Below, one piece after another: positions 22,044 through 31,617 of a stretch of 64,000 bases of DNA. Both the position numbers and the translations under genes were made by a program. Origin of the DNA: Vibrio hibernica (GTDB taxonomy: Bacteria; Pseudomonadota; Gammaproteobacteria; Enterobacterales; Vibrionaceae); NCBI RefSeq assembly GCF_015223435.1, contig NZ_VHKO01000003.1, positions 1 to 64,000 on the forward strand, in the 5' to 3' direction. The notes beneath the pieces were generated by a model. That model searched no databases and was not told the origin of the DNA. It saw nothing but the letters and a program-made list of their open reading frames with translations. Position 1 is the first letter of the stretch. Each line of letters opens with the position of its first letter.

Positions 22044-23147
22044 TTAAACGATTAAATCATATTCTTTTTGTAATACATCAATGATTTCTTGTTTTGGATT
22101 TTCACTTAGCATAATTGGTTTGCCGATAATTTTCCCTGCAATCGCTAAGTATGTATGAGATATTTTCATGATTTCTTCAGCGGGTAATACATTATCTTGA
22201 GCGAGAGCAAAGCGTTCAGGCATACGGTTTTTATTTAATAAAATATCTGGATCAGGGAAGTACTGTAGCAGAAACTGGCGGAAACCTTCCTTTGAATTTT
22301 CGACGATTTTGCCATCTTGATAAGCGTGTTTATCCCAAATACGAGAAGAGTCAGGCGTGCCAACTTCGTCCATATAGATCAGTTTTTCTTTACCTTCTGT
22401 ATCATTGACGTAGCCAAACTCAAATTTAGTGTCGACAAAAATTTGATCAACCTCGCTCAGCGCTTGGCTGATGACCTTAAAGCCTTCTTTTAATAATCGC
22501 TCATATAAATCAATATCTTCAGGCTTGGAAAAATTGAATGCTGAGTAATTACGCTTAATATCATCTCGAGTAACATTCACGTCATCGGCTTCAGGAACAT
22601 TTGGGATTCCCTTTAAAATACCTTTGGTTGATGGCGTCATTAATAATTCAGGTAAAATTTTATCTTTTTCTAAATCTTCTGGTAGGTTAATACCGCAAAA
22701 TTCACGTTCGCCTTGGTCATACGCTCGCCACATTGAGCCTGTAATATATTGACGGCAAATTGCTTCAATCATCACAGGTTTCGCTTTTTGGACAATCCAT
22801 ACAAAGGGATGGGGAATATCTAGAATATGGCTATCAGCAAGGCCATTATCTTTAAACAGTTGGAACCAGTGATTTGAAATCGCATTGAGTGCCGCACCTT
22901 TTCCTGGGACCCCATTCAAGCCACCGTCACCGCGCCAAATACAATCAAAGGCAGATATACGGTCACTGATTACCATGATCGCTAACGGAGCATCGGCGGC
23001 TACGTTGTATCCTTTTTCTTGAATTAATCGGCGGCTATCTTTTTCAGTTAACCAATAAACAGAACGGACTTTGCCACTGTGAACAGGCTTATCTGTACGG
23101 ATAGGGAGATCATCATTCACGGCAAGAACTTGATTAGCAGGGCTCAT
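22044..23147 (-). CDS. purC: SAICAR synthetase PurC (long Vibrio form)
   Basis: 367-residue ATP-dependent ligase that joins aspartate to CAIR in purine synthesis. It is the long form found in vibrios, well over the 237 residues of E. coli PurC. Visible are KVRSVYWL near the start, DRISAFDC, the ITGSMWRAY segment and DTKFEFGY. The frame is open to 23213, but the family start [15 protein letters not shown] begins at 23147 and has AGGAA 8 bases before it. A perfect PurR-type palindrome lies about 100 bases upstream. Confidence 0.95.
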   Translation of the reverse strand: MSPANQVLAVNDDLPIRTDKPVHSGKVRSVYWLTEKDSRRLIQEKGYNVAADAPLAIMVISDRISAFDCIWRGDGGLNGVPGKGAALNAISNHWFQLFKDNGLADSHILDIPHPFVWIVQKAKPVMIEAICRQYITGSMWRAYDQGEREFCGINLPEDLEKDKILPELLMTPSTKGILKGIPNVPEADDVNVTRDDIKRNYSAFNFSKPEDIDLYERLLKEGFKVISQALSEVDQIFVDTKFEFGYVNDTEGKEKLIYMDEVGTPDSSRIWDKHAYQDGKIVENSKEGFRQFLLQYFPDPDILLNKNRMPERFALAQDNVLPAEEIMKISHTYLAIAGKIIGKPIMLSENPKQEIIDVLQKEYDLIV

Positions 23148-23249
23148 TTCCACATTCCTATTTAAAACTAGGCTAATAATTACTGGCATGAAGTAGTCAT
23201 ACCGGAAAGCCAAATAGTAACAGAATTAAGGTGGACTCATCCAGAGAAA

Positions 23250-23265
23250 AAGCAAACGTTTGCTT
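23250..23265 (-). promoter_or_regulatory. PurR operator upstream of purC
   Basis: AAGCAAACGTTTGCTT is a perfect 16-bp palindrome and matches the PUR box ACGCAAACGTTTGCGT at all core positions. It lies 103 bases before the purC start, which fits purine-hypoxanthine repression by PurR. Confidence 0.9.
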
Positions 23266-23334
23266 TGGTTTCTAATTTAAAATAAAGGATCAAATAGTAT
23301 GTTCTATAAGATCAATTTTAAGGATTAACATTCA

Positions 23335-23754
23335 TTAGTGGATATTACGCATTAAGGTGTTTTGCATAGCTTGTGTCATAAAAAAAACTTCACATGCTGT
23401 TTCTTTTGCTTTTAATTCGATTGCGATGCGCTCTTCTTTACTGAATGAATCGCCTGTAACAATGGCACTTGCTGTATTGACGGTTAAAACTTTCATAATG
23501 ACATCGGTTTCACTCATTGTTTGAGATGATTTCATTTTGATCACTTTTTTAGCTTCGATATTAAAACAGCGTAATTCACTTACTGTTGGTAGTGTTGCTT
23601 GGTCGGTGAATATTATCCATTTAGGCTGTTTGGCTAAAAGAGACAACCGAGCAAATAAGGGGCTGTTAACTGAATACAATTCTTGATTTGCCGCTAATAA
23701 CATCGATGCTTTTGTTTCATTTGAAAAAGAATGAATTAACATAGTGCTGTCCAT
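23335..23754 (-). CDS. SulA-like SOS cell-division inhibitor
   Basis: 139 residues resembling the SulA fold: KWIIFTDQATLP (compare the W-x-x-PP region of SulA), then a central basic stretch with AKKVIKMKSS, then ASAIVTG. SulA blocks FtsZ polymerisation after DNA damage. Sequence similarity alone is weak, but a LexA box directly upstream of the start supports it strongly. A second in-frame ATG at 23742 is possible. The C-terminal degradation-type tail is polar and basic (MRNIH). It is separated from purC by about 190 bases and divergent from the aqpZ remnant. Confidence 0.72.
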   Translation of the reverse strand: MDSTMLIHSFSNETKASMLLAANQELYSVNSPLFARLSLLAKQPKWIIFTDQATLPTVSELRCFNIEAKKVIKMKSSQTMSETDVIMKVLTVNTASAIVTGDSFSKEERIAIELKAKETACEVFFMTQAMQNTLMRNIH

Positions 23755-23763
23755 ATATCCATA

Positions 23764-23779
23764 CTGTATGCATGAACAG
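23764..23779 (-). promoter_or_regulatory. LexA (SOS) box
   Basis: CTGTATGCATGAACAG has the form CTGT-N8-ACAG, the gammaproteobacterial LexA consensus, extended to TACTGT...ACAGTA. It ends 10 bases from the start codon of the SulA-like gene, so it overlaps the promoter/leader. Confidence 0.87.
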
Positions 23780-23827
23780 TACCCGTGTTTGAAGTTGTTA
23801 TCAAGTCAATTATTGAGCGATTTATGA

Positions 23828-24066
23828 ATTAGTGTGATTATCGCCATTGGTTTATGTCTAGCTCTGATCCACTTAATCACTATTCCAGTACAAATACTTC
23901 AGTTAACTCTGCTCGTAATACTGCTGTAGCTGTCTTTGTAGGTGATTGGACGACATCGCAATTATGGCTATTCTGGGTTGTTCCAATCATTGGTGCAATT
24001 TTAGGAGCCTTGATTTATCGTCTTCTACGTTATGAGAAAAATTACGAAAAAACTGAAAACGTATAA
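23828..24066 (+). pseudogene. aqpZ: Decayed 3' remnant of aqpZ (aquaporin Z)
   Basis: Only the last third of aquaporin Z is left. In one frame 23834-23890 reads [19 protein letters not shown], and after a one-base shift the next frame continues [20 protein letters not shown] and then [20 protein letters not shown] to the stop at 24066. Together they align with the end of E. coli AqpZ (LIHLISIPVTNTSVNPARS...). The second NPA motif is changed to NSA, the upstream two thirds are missing, and an in-frame stop (23825) precedes the homology. The open frame 23854-24066 is therefore not a functional gene. Confidence 0.87.
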
Positions 24067-24153
24067 ACATAAGCATAAATAATTTGTATTGAGTGAAGGG
24101 TATATCTTACTTTATCCATACAAATTGAATTTATTATTCGAATTCAGGACGTT

Positions 24154-24193
24154 AAAAAGGCGCTTATTGGTTATAAAACCAAGCGCCTTTTTT
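24154..24193. terminator. Bidirectional terminator
   Basis: AAAAAGGCGCTT and AAGCGCCTTTTT with an inner GGTTTTATAACC-like pairing. It lies between the aqpZ remnant (+) and the zinc-ribbon gene (-), and probably was the aqpZ terminator. Confidence 0.88.
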
Positions 24194-24229
24194 ATGCATG
24201 TCAGTTGTTCTAAAGCTGGCATTATAAGA

Positions 24230-24415
24230 TTAGTTAAGTCTGCCTTGTTTCACTCGTAATGCGACTTCTGCTAAGTTGAACTGACGTACATCAATTCTGG
24301 CGAGATCATGACATTCTGAGCAAGTGTGATTACTGATCCCATCAATATAATCTAAACGTAGTAAATTAGCGGTAAATTGTTTACACCAATCGCATGTCCC
24401 GTATGTCTTTTCCAT
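24230..24415 (-). CDS. Small zinc-ribbon protein
   Basis: 61 residues with two CxxC pairs (CDWC at 8-11 and CSEC at 32-35), the pattern of a single zinc ribbon. The remainder is charged, with no membrane segment. It may bind RNA, DNA or protein. AAAGGACAAAAATGG-type sequence with AGGAC before the ATG supports translation. It ends at the terminator shared with the aqpZ remnant. I do not recognise a characterised homologue. Confidence 0.65.
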   Translation of the reverse strand: MEKTYGTCDWCKQFTANLLRLDYIDGISNHTCSECHDLARIDVRQFNLAEVALRVKQGRLN

Positions 24416-24531
24416 TTTTGTCCTATTTACTGCTAGCTATAATCCACAAGAGTGTCGTGAAGCTTATGTTGTAAGGGGAATCCATTGTTCATGTATTTAG
24501 TGCGCTAGATCCCAAAATTAATTGATGGAGA

Positions 24532-25218
24532 TTACTGGGTTAACTTTTTCTTTTCAGCGGCGCCATCAATAGGGCGATTGACTGATATTTTGCGCCCTTT
24601 TTTTAATCCTACTTCGTAATCAGCGGTGAGATTTTTCATCGCTTCTCTTAATTGTTGTTTGAATGTTTCACGATCAATGTTAGCAAATTCTTTATCAATA
24701 TAATTATTAATTTTATTGGCAGAATCATCATCAGGTGCAATTAAAGGCAGTTTTTCTAAAGCGCCTTCAATCCAGCCAGAAACAAACGAATTGACGCGTC
24801 TTGTGACTTCGAGACTACCTGTTCCTGAACCTGAAAAGCTATTACGGAACTGTCCTGTATGTTCATTCATTTCACGGTAAACAATATCAAAAGCGAAAGC
24901 GGCAAAAATAGCCCGGTCTGCTTCGCCAATAAACTCAACACGCTTTAGTCCTTTATGATTGAGTAAAACTGCTTCAACACCAAATCGAGTATTAATACCA
25001 CGAATGATACGTAATAAATTTGAGCTAATACTAGCAGGAAGAAGATGACTAGATTGGGTCTTACCAAGTTTAATAAAGTCGATATCATCTTTATCTAACC
25101 CATATTTCAACATGAGTCGATGAGCCATCTTTATTGCTTGGGCTGCTTCGTTGACATTGGCTGAGTTACCTAGCTCAAGACATTTAGCAATTTTTTTAAG
25201 CGCTTTTTGTTTAGACAT
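24532..25218 (-). CDS. DUF2786-domain protein
   Basis: 228 residues. The N-terminal 45 residues (KALKKIAKCLELGNSANVNE, then AAQAIKMAHRLMLKYGLD) form the DUF2786 helical domain. The middle contains RINTRFG-like and VEFIGEADRAIFAAFAFDIV segments of the associated C-terminal domain. The tail is lysine-rich. This family occurs in bacteria, phages and plasmids, and its function is unknown. It lies divergent from ydiJ across 255 bases. Confidence 0.75.
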   Translation of the reverse strand: MSKQKALKKIAKCLELGNSANVNEAAQAIKMAHRLMLKYGLDKDDIDFIKLGKTQSSHLLPASISSNLLRIIRGINTRFGVEAVLLNHKGLKRVEFIGEADRAIFAAFAFDIVYREMNEHTGQFRNSFSGSGTGSLEVTRRVNSFVSGWIEGALEKLPLIAPDDDSANKINNYIDKEFANIDRETFKQQLREAMKNLTADYEVGLKKGRKISVNRPIDGAAEKKKLTQ

Positions 25219-25473
25219 TCAATTCAGGCTATTTATCGAGTTAAGAAAATGAGCCAAGCATTCTACCGTTTTTCATCTCTTTTATAAAGATGTAAGCTGA
25301 TTTTGCTTGTGGAATATTGTCTTTAATATTTGTAATTTTTACTCCTAACAGTAAGTCAAATGTTGTAAAGTGATAAGATTCAAATAAATAACAACAGACC
25401 CCAAATGGAATGGGCGACGCTGTTTTATAAAAACTAATGTAGCGATGATGTTAGGACAGGGAGCAGAAATATA

Positions 25474-28400
25474 ATGGTCGTTAAACGCGATAATTCTACC
25501 GATAAAAAGAATCAAAAATCTTACCGTAACAACATATCTTTACCACTTCTTACTCATGGTTATTCTGTTGACCCAATCGTTGCTACCTATCTTGAAGAAT
25601 TGAAGCGATCAGGATTTGAAGGGAAAATTGAACAATCTTATGCAAGTCGCCTAGCCGTGGCGACAGATAACAGTGTATATCAACAATTACCCCAAGCCGT
25701 CGTCCTCCCTAAGCATACTCAAGATGTACAACTTATTGGTAAAGTCGGTGCTCAAGATAAGTATAATACGGTCACTTTTTCAGCCCGTGGCGGTGGTACT
25801 GGCACTAATGGACAATCATTAACTAAAGGCATTGTGGTTGATATGTCTCGTTATATGAATAAAGTCCTAGAAGTGAATGAAACGGAAGGTTGGGTAAGGG
25901 TTCAATCTGGTGTTATTAAAGATCAACTAAACGATACTGTGCGTCAGTATGGGTATTTTTTCTCACCAGATCTTTCGACCAGCAACCGCGCCACGATTGG
26001 CGGCATGGTTAATACGGATGCTTCCGGTCAAGGCTCTTTGAAGTATGGTAAAACTTCCGACCACGTTTTGTCGTTGCATGCCGTATTTGCGGATGGTTCA
26101 TTTTATGACACGCAAGGGGACAATAAACCTGAAGTTGGCACCTTTGCTAGTCGCGCCTTAATTGAAACCGAACAAATTTGTCGTGAAAATCGTGCCGCGG
26201 TTGACGCTAAATTCCCACCATTAAATCGTTTTTTAACCGGCTATGATTTAAAAAATGCGTTAAGTTTTGATAACAATGAATCAGGTGAGTTTGATTTAGC
26301 ACGAGTATTGTGTGGCGCTGAAGGTTCACTGGCATTTATTACCGAAGCAAAATTAAACCTAACTCGAATTCCAAAAGCACGGACTTTAGTCAACGTTAAA
26401 TATAATTCGTTCGATGCCGCCTTACGCAGTGCGCCATTTATGGTAGAAGCACAAGCTTTATCCGTTGAAACCGTTGATTCAAAAGTGTTGAACTTAGCTA
26501 AGCAAGATATTGTTTGGCATACCGTAAGTGATTTGTTGACTGATGTTGAAGGCAAAGACATGCAAGGCATCAACATCATAGAATTTGCCGATGAAAATGA
26601 AGCAAAAGTTAAGGCTTTAGTGGATGATTTGGTGGCGACTTTAAACGTCAAATTGGAAACAGAAGAAGGCGGGATCATTGGTTTCCAAGTGTGTAATGAT
26701 TTAGTAGGCATTAATAAAATCTACAATATGCGTAAAAAAGCGGTGGGTTTATTAGGCGGCGCGAAAGGGCGAGCTAAACCGATTGCCTTTGCTGAAGATA
26801 CCTGTGTACCACCTGAAAATCTTGCCGATTATATTGCTGAATTTAGAACCTTGTTAGATGGCCAGTCGTTAAATTATGGCATGTTTGGTCACGTTGATGC
26901 TGGTGTGTTGCATGTTCGTCCAGCACTGGATCTATGCGATCCTGAGCAAGAAAAACTAATGCATCAAGTTTCCGATGATGTAGTCAAGCTCGTCGCAAAA
27001 TATGGTGGTTTGATGTGGGGTGAGCATGGTAAAGGTTACCGTTCTGAATATGGCCCAGAGTTTTTTGGTGAAGAATTATTTATGCAGCTTCGCCGGGTTA
27101 AAGCCGCCTTTGATCCTCTCAATAAAATGAACCCAGGTAAGATCTGTACGCCAGTAGACAGCCTTGATGAGTTGGTTAAAGTCTCCGGAACAAAACGCGC
27201 ATTTTATGACAGACAAATTCCAGTTAATGTTCGTGATAGTTTTAATCAGGCGATGGATTGTAATGGTAACGGCTTATGCTTTAACTACGATGTGAATTCA
27301 CCGATGTGTCCATCGATGAAAATCACCGCTGATCGTCGTCACTCTCCAAAAGGACGCGCCGGTTTAGTGCGAGAATGGTTACGCCAATTAACTGAGCAAG
27401 GAATTGATGTTTTAGATTTAGAGCAGCAAACGTTAACTCAGTCTACGTCGATTAAAACCATGATAGATCGTATACGACATAGTGTGAATAAGAAGAAACA
27501 ATATGACTTTTCTCATGAAGTTTACGACGCCCTAAATGGCTGTTTAGCGTGTAAAGCTTGCGCCAGCCAATGTCCTATTAATGTTGATGTTCCTTCATTT
27601 CGTTCACGTTTTCTTAATATTTATTATTCGCGCTATCAACGCCCGGCAAAAGATTATCTCGTGGCTAACATTGAAACCTTATTACCATTAATGGCAGTTG
27701 CGCCGAAAGTCGTTAACAGTATGTTAGGGATAAAATGGGTTCAGGATTTAACCAAAGCCAGTATTGGATATGTAGATACCCCGTTATTATCGACACCCAC
27801 ATTGAAGCAACAATTAGCGCAAAATGAATGGGACACTCGCTTTAGTTTGTCGCATTTACAATCTTTATCGGATAGTGAAAAGCAAGATTATGTATTGGTG
27901 GTTCAAGATCCTTTCACCAGTTATTATGACGCGCAAGTGGTTACCGATTTTGTTGCATTAGCGATTAAGTTGGGCAAAAAGCCAATTGTTTTACCGTTTA
28001 AACCCAATGGTAAAGCGCAACATATCAAAGGGTTTTTGAAGCAATTTACTCAATCTGCGACGACAACGTCTGCGTTTTTAAATGACATTGCTAAGTTAGA
28101 TATTCCATTAGTGGGCGTAGAGCCTGCAATGGTTCTGTGCTATCGCGATGAATATCAAGATGTGCTAGGTAAAGATGCATGTCAGTTTAACGTTCTTATG
28201 GCACATGAATGGTTACTGCCTAATTTAAGTTCAGGCACCAACACCTCAACAGAGGAACTGGCTGATTGGTATTTATTTGCGCACTGCACTGAAAAAACCA
28301 AGTTACCTAATGCGGAAAAAGAATGGGGACAAATCTTTCAACATTTTGGTGCGAGATTGCAAAGTATTGCGGTTGGATGCTGTGGCATGGCTGGAACCTT

Positions 28401-28584
28401 TGGTCATGAGGCCGATAAGCTTGAAATGTCTCAAGGGATCTATCAACTTAGCTGGCAGCCAAATTTAAATCGTTTGCCAAAAGAGCGCTGCTTATCGACT
28501 GGTTATTCTTGTCGTAGCCAAGTGAAACGCTTTGAAGGAGAAAAACTTCAGCACCCAGTACAGGCACTTCTATCCATTATATAA
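25474..28584 (+). CDS. ydiJ: YdiJ, FAD/Fe-S D-2-hydroxyglutarate dehydrogenase
   Basis: 1036-residue fused oxidoreductase (E. coli YdiJ 1018). Domains in order: FAD-binding PCMH domain at about 60-300 with ARGGGTGTNGQS and TSNRATIGGMVNTDASGQGS; FAD-linked oxidase C-terminal domain at about 300-570 with GHVDAGVLHVRP; an iron-sulfur region with CLACKACASQCPINVDVP near 690; and a C-terminal CCG domain with VGCCGMAGTFGHE near 970. YdiJ oxidises D-2-hydroxyglutarate, a by-product of SerA, and passes electrons to the respiratory chain. Start supported by GGGAGCAGAAATATAATG. Monocistronic with its own terminator. Confidence 0.93.
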   Translation: MVVKRDNSTDKKNQKSYRNNISLPLLTHGYSVDPIVATYLEELKRSGFEGKIEQSYASRLAVATDNSVYQQLPQAVVLPKHTQDVQLIGKVGAQDKYNTVTFSARGGGTGTNGQSLTKGIVVDMSRYMNKVLEVNETEGWVRVQSGVIKDQLNDTVRQYGYFFSPDLSTSNRATIGGMVNTDASGQGSLKYGKTSDHVLSLHAVFADGSFYDTQGDNKPEVGTFASRALIETEQICRENRAAVDAKFPPLNRFLTGYDLKNALSFDNNESGEFDLARVLCGAEGSLAFITEAKLNLTRIPKARTLVNVKYNSFDAALRSAPFMVEAQALSVETVDSKVLNLAKQDIVWHTVSDLLTDVEGKDMQGINIIEFADENEAKVKALVDDLVATLNVKLETEEGGIIGFQVCNDLVGINKIYNMRKKAVGLLGGAKGRAKPIAFAEDTCVPPENLADYIAEFRTLLDGQSLNYGMFGHVDAGVLHVRPALDLCDPEQEKLMHQVSDDVVKLVAKYGGLMWGEHGKGYRSEYGPEFFGEELFMQLRRVKAAFDPLNKMNPGKICTPVDSLDELVKVSGTKRAFYDRQIPVNVRDSFNQAMDCNGNGLCFNYDVNSPMCPSMKITADRRHSPKGRAGLVREWLRQLTEQGIDVLDLEQQTLTQSTSIKTMIDRIRHSVNKKKQYDFSHEVYDALNGCLACKACASQCPINVDVPSFRSRFLNIYYSRYQRPAKDYLVANIETLLPLMAVAPKVVNSMLGIKWVQDLTKASIGYVDTPLLSTPTLKQQLAQNEWDTRFSLSHLQSLSDSEKQDYVLVVQDPFTSYYDAQVVTDFVALAIKLGKKPIVLPFKPNGKAQHIKGFLKQFTQSATTTSAFLNDIAKLDIPLVGVEPAMVLCYRDEYQDVLGKDACQFNVLMAHEWLLPNLSSGTNTSTEELADWYLFAHCTEKTKLPNAEKEWGQIFQHFGARLQSIAVGCCGMAGTFGHEADKLEMSQGIYQLSWQPNLNRLPKERCLSTGYSCRSQVKRFEGEKLQHPVQALLSII

Positions 28585-28635
28585 GTTCGATTTTTACTTT
28601 TTGCTCTGTATTTATGAGTGATGGTTAATGACAAA

Positions 28636-28665
28636 AAAGCTGCAGACTGAAAAGTTTGCAGCTTT
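28636..28665. terminator. Terminator, ydiJ / Hsp70 operon
   Basis: AAAGCTGCA and TGCAGCTTT arms with a 12-base loop, A run before and T-rich run after. It lies between convergent ydiJ (+) and the distal Hsp70 gene (-). Confidence 0.85.
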
Positions 28666-28695
28666 ATTTTTTACTTTATCCAACCGTCAAGTTCA

Positions 28696-31518
28696 TCAAT
28701 TCATCATATGTAATCCGGCGGGAATAGAATCGCCGAACACTTTTTTCGATTCATCTTCGGTTAACTCTTTTACTTCGCTGACTAAATCAATCCAAGTTTG
28801 ACTGGCTCGGTTGAGTTGTAGTTTGTCTATGATTTGAGCACGAATATCGTCGGCAATATCACGACTGCGATCACCCGTTTTGCGAGCCATCATAACGGCG
28901 GCAAAGGGGATAGTGGGTTCTTGCTTCCAATCCAAATCGAGCATTTTTACCAGCCATTGAGAGACTTGGGCTACAGGAATAATATTATGTTGGCTGCCAT
29001 ATAATTGAGTGCGAGAGGCTAAGCGCGCCAATGCCCACCAATGCGCTTGAACATAGTCGTTACTTTTTTGCGCTCGGTTGAAAAACCAAGTGGCGAGTAA
29101 CACTTTATCTTCACTGTCTAAGTGCTCTAATGATGCAGATAAACGAACCATTGCCTCATAGCCTTGCTCGCTGACTTCTTTACTGGCACCTTTGGCACTA
29201 TGGGCTCCAGGATGTAAATATTTAGCAATATCGGCCAAAATTGTTTCTTGTTGTTCTTGATTAAGTCCACCCGCAATTCGGCGCCAGAAGATCCACCAGT
29301 CAGACCAAGTTTGACTGGAAGGGAATTGGATGCCTTGTTGGTATAAAGACCACGTTTGTTCACAGCGCCAACTATCGGTTGGATCACCAAATCCTGGGCG
29401 TAAACAAAATCCAGCTAAGCGTAACCATTGTTTTTCATGATCGGCAGAGCGGCGGCGGCGCTTATTACCCAGTGAAAATGCATCAAATAATTGGCGTAAA
29501 GTCGAAAAATCCCACAGCTCACGTTTGCCTAATTGTTTTTCTAAGTCTTTATTCAGTGTTTTAATCAGTTTTGGATTATCTATTTTTCTATTGCCTGAAT
29601 ATGCGGTTGCAATCAAATCTTGCGCTTGAGCCAGCCTCGGGTGTGCTTGTGCTTGCTCGAACTCTTCATGTTTTCGAGTTTCAAATTCTAATAACCATCT
29701 TTGCTTGTTATCTTCCAAGCTGACACATTCTAATTTTAATGTGCCCACCTCGGTCAGTTGGCAAGCAAGCATGACCTCGACTCGATCTTTTTGATTAGCT
29801 TGCAGAGCATCGCGCGACGTATTGCTATCGAGAGTGGCAATATAAGGTGGCAATGGTCTAAAAGCGACTTGAGATCGATTTTTATCAACATCAAGTAACA
29901 AGCTGTTTTGTGGTGGAGTTAATAAATTGGTGCTATCAATAAATTGCTCTTGAGTAGACGTCAGCAGATCGATTTGAATTGGCTCTCCTAGTGTGAGTAA
30001 AAACTTACGCCCCGTTAAGCGAATTTCATGGCCAGCTTCACTGCCTTTTGCGAGTAAACATAATGCCTGTGAAGCTTTCTTTTTTTGCTTGAGATGTAAG
30101 AAGTAAGATCGGGCGGAGCCACCTCCAATTTTAAGTTGTGCGCCGCGACGTGCTTTTGTATACGCGACAGCGCCGAATGCCACCGATAAATCTGGGTTTG
30201 GATTATCCAATAATGTAATAGGGGAATCGTTCCATTTATTGAATAAATCCACCATACGGTTTTCAACTAACTCGCTATTAAACACACCACCGTTTAATAA
30301 TAAGCCCGCGGGAATACGTTGTTCAGGGGCGTGATTTTGAATGAATTCAGCAATATGACGACTGATCGCGGCATCGGCAGCATAAGGCAGACCAAATTCA
30401 ACGACGGCAGTACGGCGTTTTAGGGGCATTTCATTTTTGTCTGTGAGAGGGAAAAAGCCATCCAGTACAATTTGATGGATCTCTTGCTTAGTAATCGGTG
30501 CGCTTTTCGTGCCACCAATTAATCGAGAACCCGAGCCTAATACGGATATTTTAGCTTGCTCGGGGGCATCGGGTCGCAGTAGATCTTCTTTTACTTTACG
30601 AGTTTGTTGGATCAGCTTCATCAGTGAGGCGGCGTTGAGTTTTTTACTGGTGCTGTTATCACTTAAACGTTGCTCGGCAAGGTGGGCGAGAGCGAGATCA
30701 ATATTGTCACCGCCGAGCATTAAGTGATCGCCAACCCCTATTCGATTAAGGCTCAAATTACCATCGGTATGAGTCGCAGAGATTAAGCTAAGATCGGTCG
30801 TACCACCGCCAACATCGCAAACTAAAATTGAGGGGATATTTTCTAGCTGTTCAGATGCTGAATCTAAATGACGACTATACCAGTCATAACATACCGCTTG
30901 AGGTTCTTCCAATAAATGGATGTTCGGCAACCCTGCTAGTTTTGCCGCTTGTAGCGTTAAGTTACGCGCAGTTTCATCAAATGATGCCGGGATCGTCACG
31001 ATCACTTCTTGCTGTTCGAGCTTATGGATCGGGTGATGGTGATTCCAGCTTTGACGCATATGATTTAAATAGCTGGCGCTGGCGATTAATGGTGAGATTT
31101 TCTCTACATCATCATTCGATGACCAAGGCAAAATATCAGACTCTCGGTCAACCGCATCATGTGAAAGCCAACTCTTCGCACTCGACACTTGACGACCTTC
31201 GACTTTCGCGCCTAATTCACGCGCCCATTCCCCAATAATTGCGTTGGGTAAATCATCAACAATCGTTTGGTTATCCCAAGGAAGCGTTAAATCATGCTCT
31301 TGAAATTGGTTGTTAGCCGGATGAAAACGAAAAGATGGCAATAGAGGCTTGCGTGCTACTTCACCTGCGCCGACAAGCTGATCAATATCGAAGATAGCCA
31401 CTGGGCTGTGGGTAAGGTCATCTTGAATCTCGCAATAAGCCAACACACTGTTTGTGGTTCCTAAATCGATACCGATTAAGTATTGCGCTTTAGTTGAGCG
31501 AGAAAGTGTTGATGGCAT
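28696..31518 (-). CDS. Hsp70-family protein with long C-terminal extension (DUF3731)
   Basis: 940 residues. The N-terminal 400-480 residues are an Hsp70 ATPase: phosphate-1 motif IGIDLGTTNSVLAY at 15-28, phosphate-2 VCDVGGGTTDLSL near 233, and adenosine motif GLLLNGGVFNSELV near 400. A DnaK-type beta domain follows, then about 350 residues of helical DUF3731. This differs from DnaK (638) and groups with uncharacterised bacterial Hsp70s. It is the third gene after the DUF2760 gene and the 618-residue Hsp70, separated from the latter by 99 bases holding a terminator-like hairpin. Clients are unknown. Confidence 0.88.
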   Translation of the reverse strand: MPSTLSRSTKAQYLIGIDLGTTNSVLAYCEIQDDLTHSPVAIFDIDQLVGAGEVARKPLLPSFRFHPANNQFQEHDLTLPWDNQTIVDDLPNAIIGEWARELGAKVEGRQVSSAKSWLSHDAVDRESDILPWSSNDDVEKISPLIASASYLNHMRQSWNHHHPIHKLEQQEVIVTIPASFDETARNLTLQAAKLAGLPNIHLLEEPQAVCYDWYSRHLDSASEQLENIPSILVCDVGGGTTDLSLISATHTDGNLSLNRIGVGDHLMLGGDNIDLALAHLAEQRLSDNSTSKKLNAASLMKLIQQTRKVKEDLLRPDAPEQAKISVLGSGSRLIGGTKSAPITKQEIHQIVLDGFFPLTDKNEMPLKRRTAVVEFGLPYAADAAISRHIAEFIQNHAPEQRIPAGLLLNGGVFNSELVENRMVDLFNKWNDSPITLLDNPNPDLSVAFGAVAYTKARRGAQLKIGGGSARSYFLHLKQKKKASQALCLLAKGSEAGHEIRLTGRKFLLTLGEPIQIDLLTSTQEQFIDSTNLLTPPQNSLLLDVDKNRSQVAFRPLPPYIATLDSNTSRDALQANQKDRVEVMLACQLTEVGTLKLECVSLEDNKQRWLLEFETRKHEEFEQAQAHPRLAQAQDLIATAYSGNRKIDNPKLIKTLNKDLEKQLGKRELWDFSTLRQLFDAFSLGNKRRRRSADHEKQWLRLAGFCLRPGFGDPTDSWRCEQTWSLYQQGIQFPSSQTWSDWWIFWRRIAGGLNQEQQETILADIAKYLHPGAHSAKGASKEVSEQGYEAMVRLSASLEHLDSEDKVLLATWFFNRAQKSNDYVQAHWWALARLASRTQLYGSQHNIIPVAQVSQWLVKMLDLDWKQEPTIPFAAVMMARKTGDRSRDIADDIRAQIIDKLQLNRASQTWIDLVSEVKELTEDESKKVFGDSIPAGLHMMN

Positions 31519-31555
31519 AGTGATTCCTATTGAGAAAAAAGGGAATAAAACAAAA

Positions 31556-31591
31556 ACGGCATATCATTCTAAGAGTCGAGTGATATGCCGT
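31556..31591 (-). terminator. Terminator-like hairpin between the two Hsp70 genes
   Basis: Perfect 11-bp arms ACGGCATATCA and TGATATGCCGT around a 14-base loop, followed on the minus strand by TTTTTGTTTTATT. It lies after the 618-residue Hsp70 stop and before the 940-residue Hsp70 start. It should reduce or end transcription between them. Confidence 0.78.
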
Positions 31592-31617
31592 GCTGTTACT
31601 TCATCATAGCGTATGCA

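Noticed and set aside
26241..26711. 156-residue minus-strand frame within ydiJ
   Set aside because: Shadow frame; the ydiJ FAD domain on the plus strand is unambiguous.
30828..31238. 136-residue plus-strand frame inside the Hsp70 gene
   Set aside because: Antisense shadow of a strongly conserved gene; no start signal or family.
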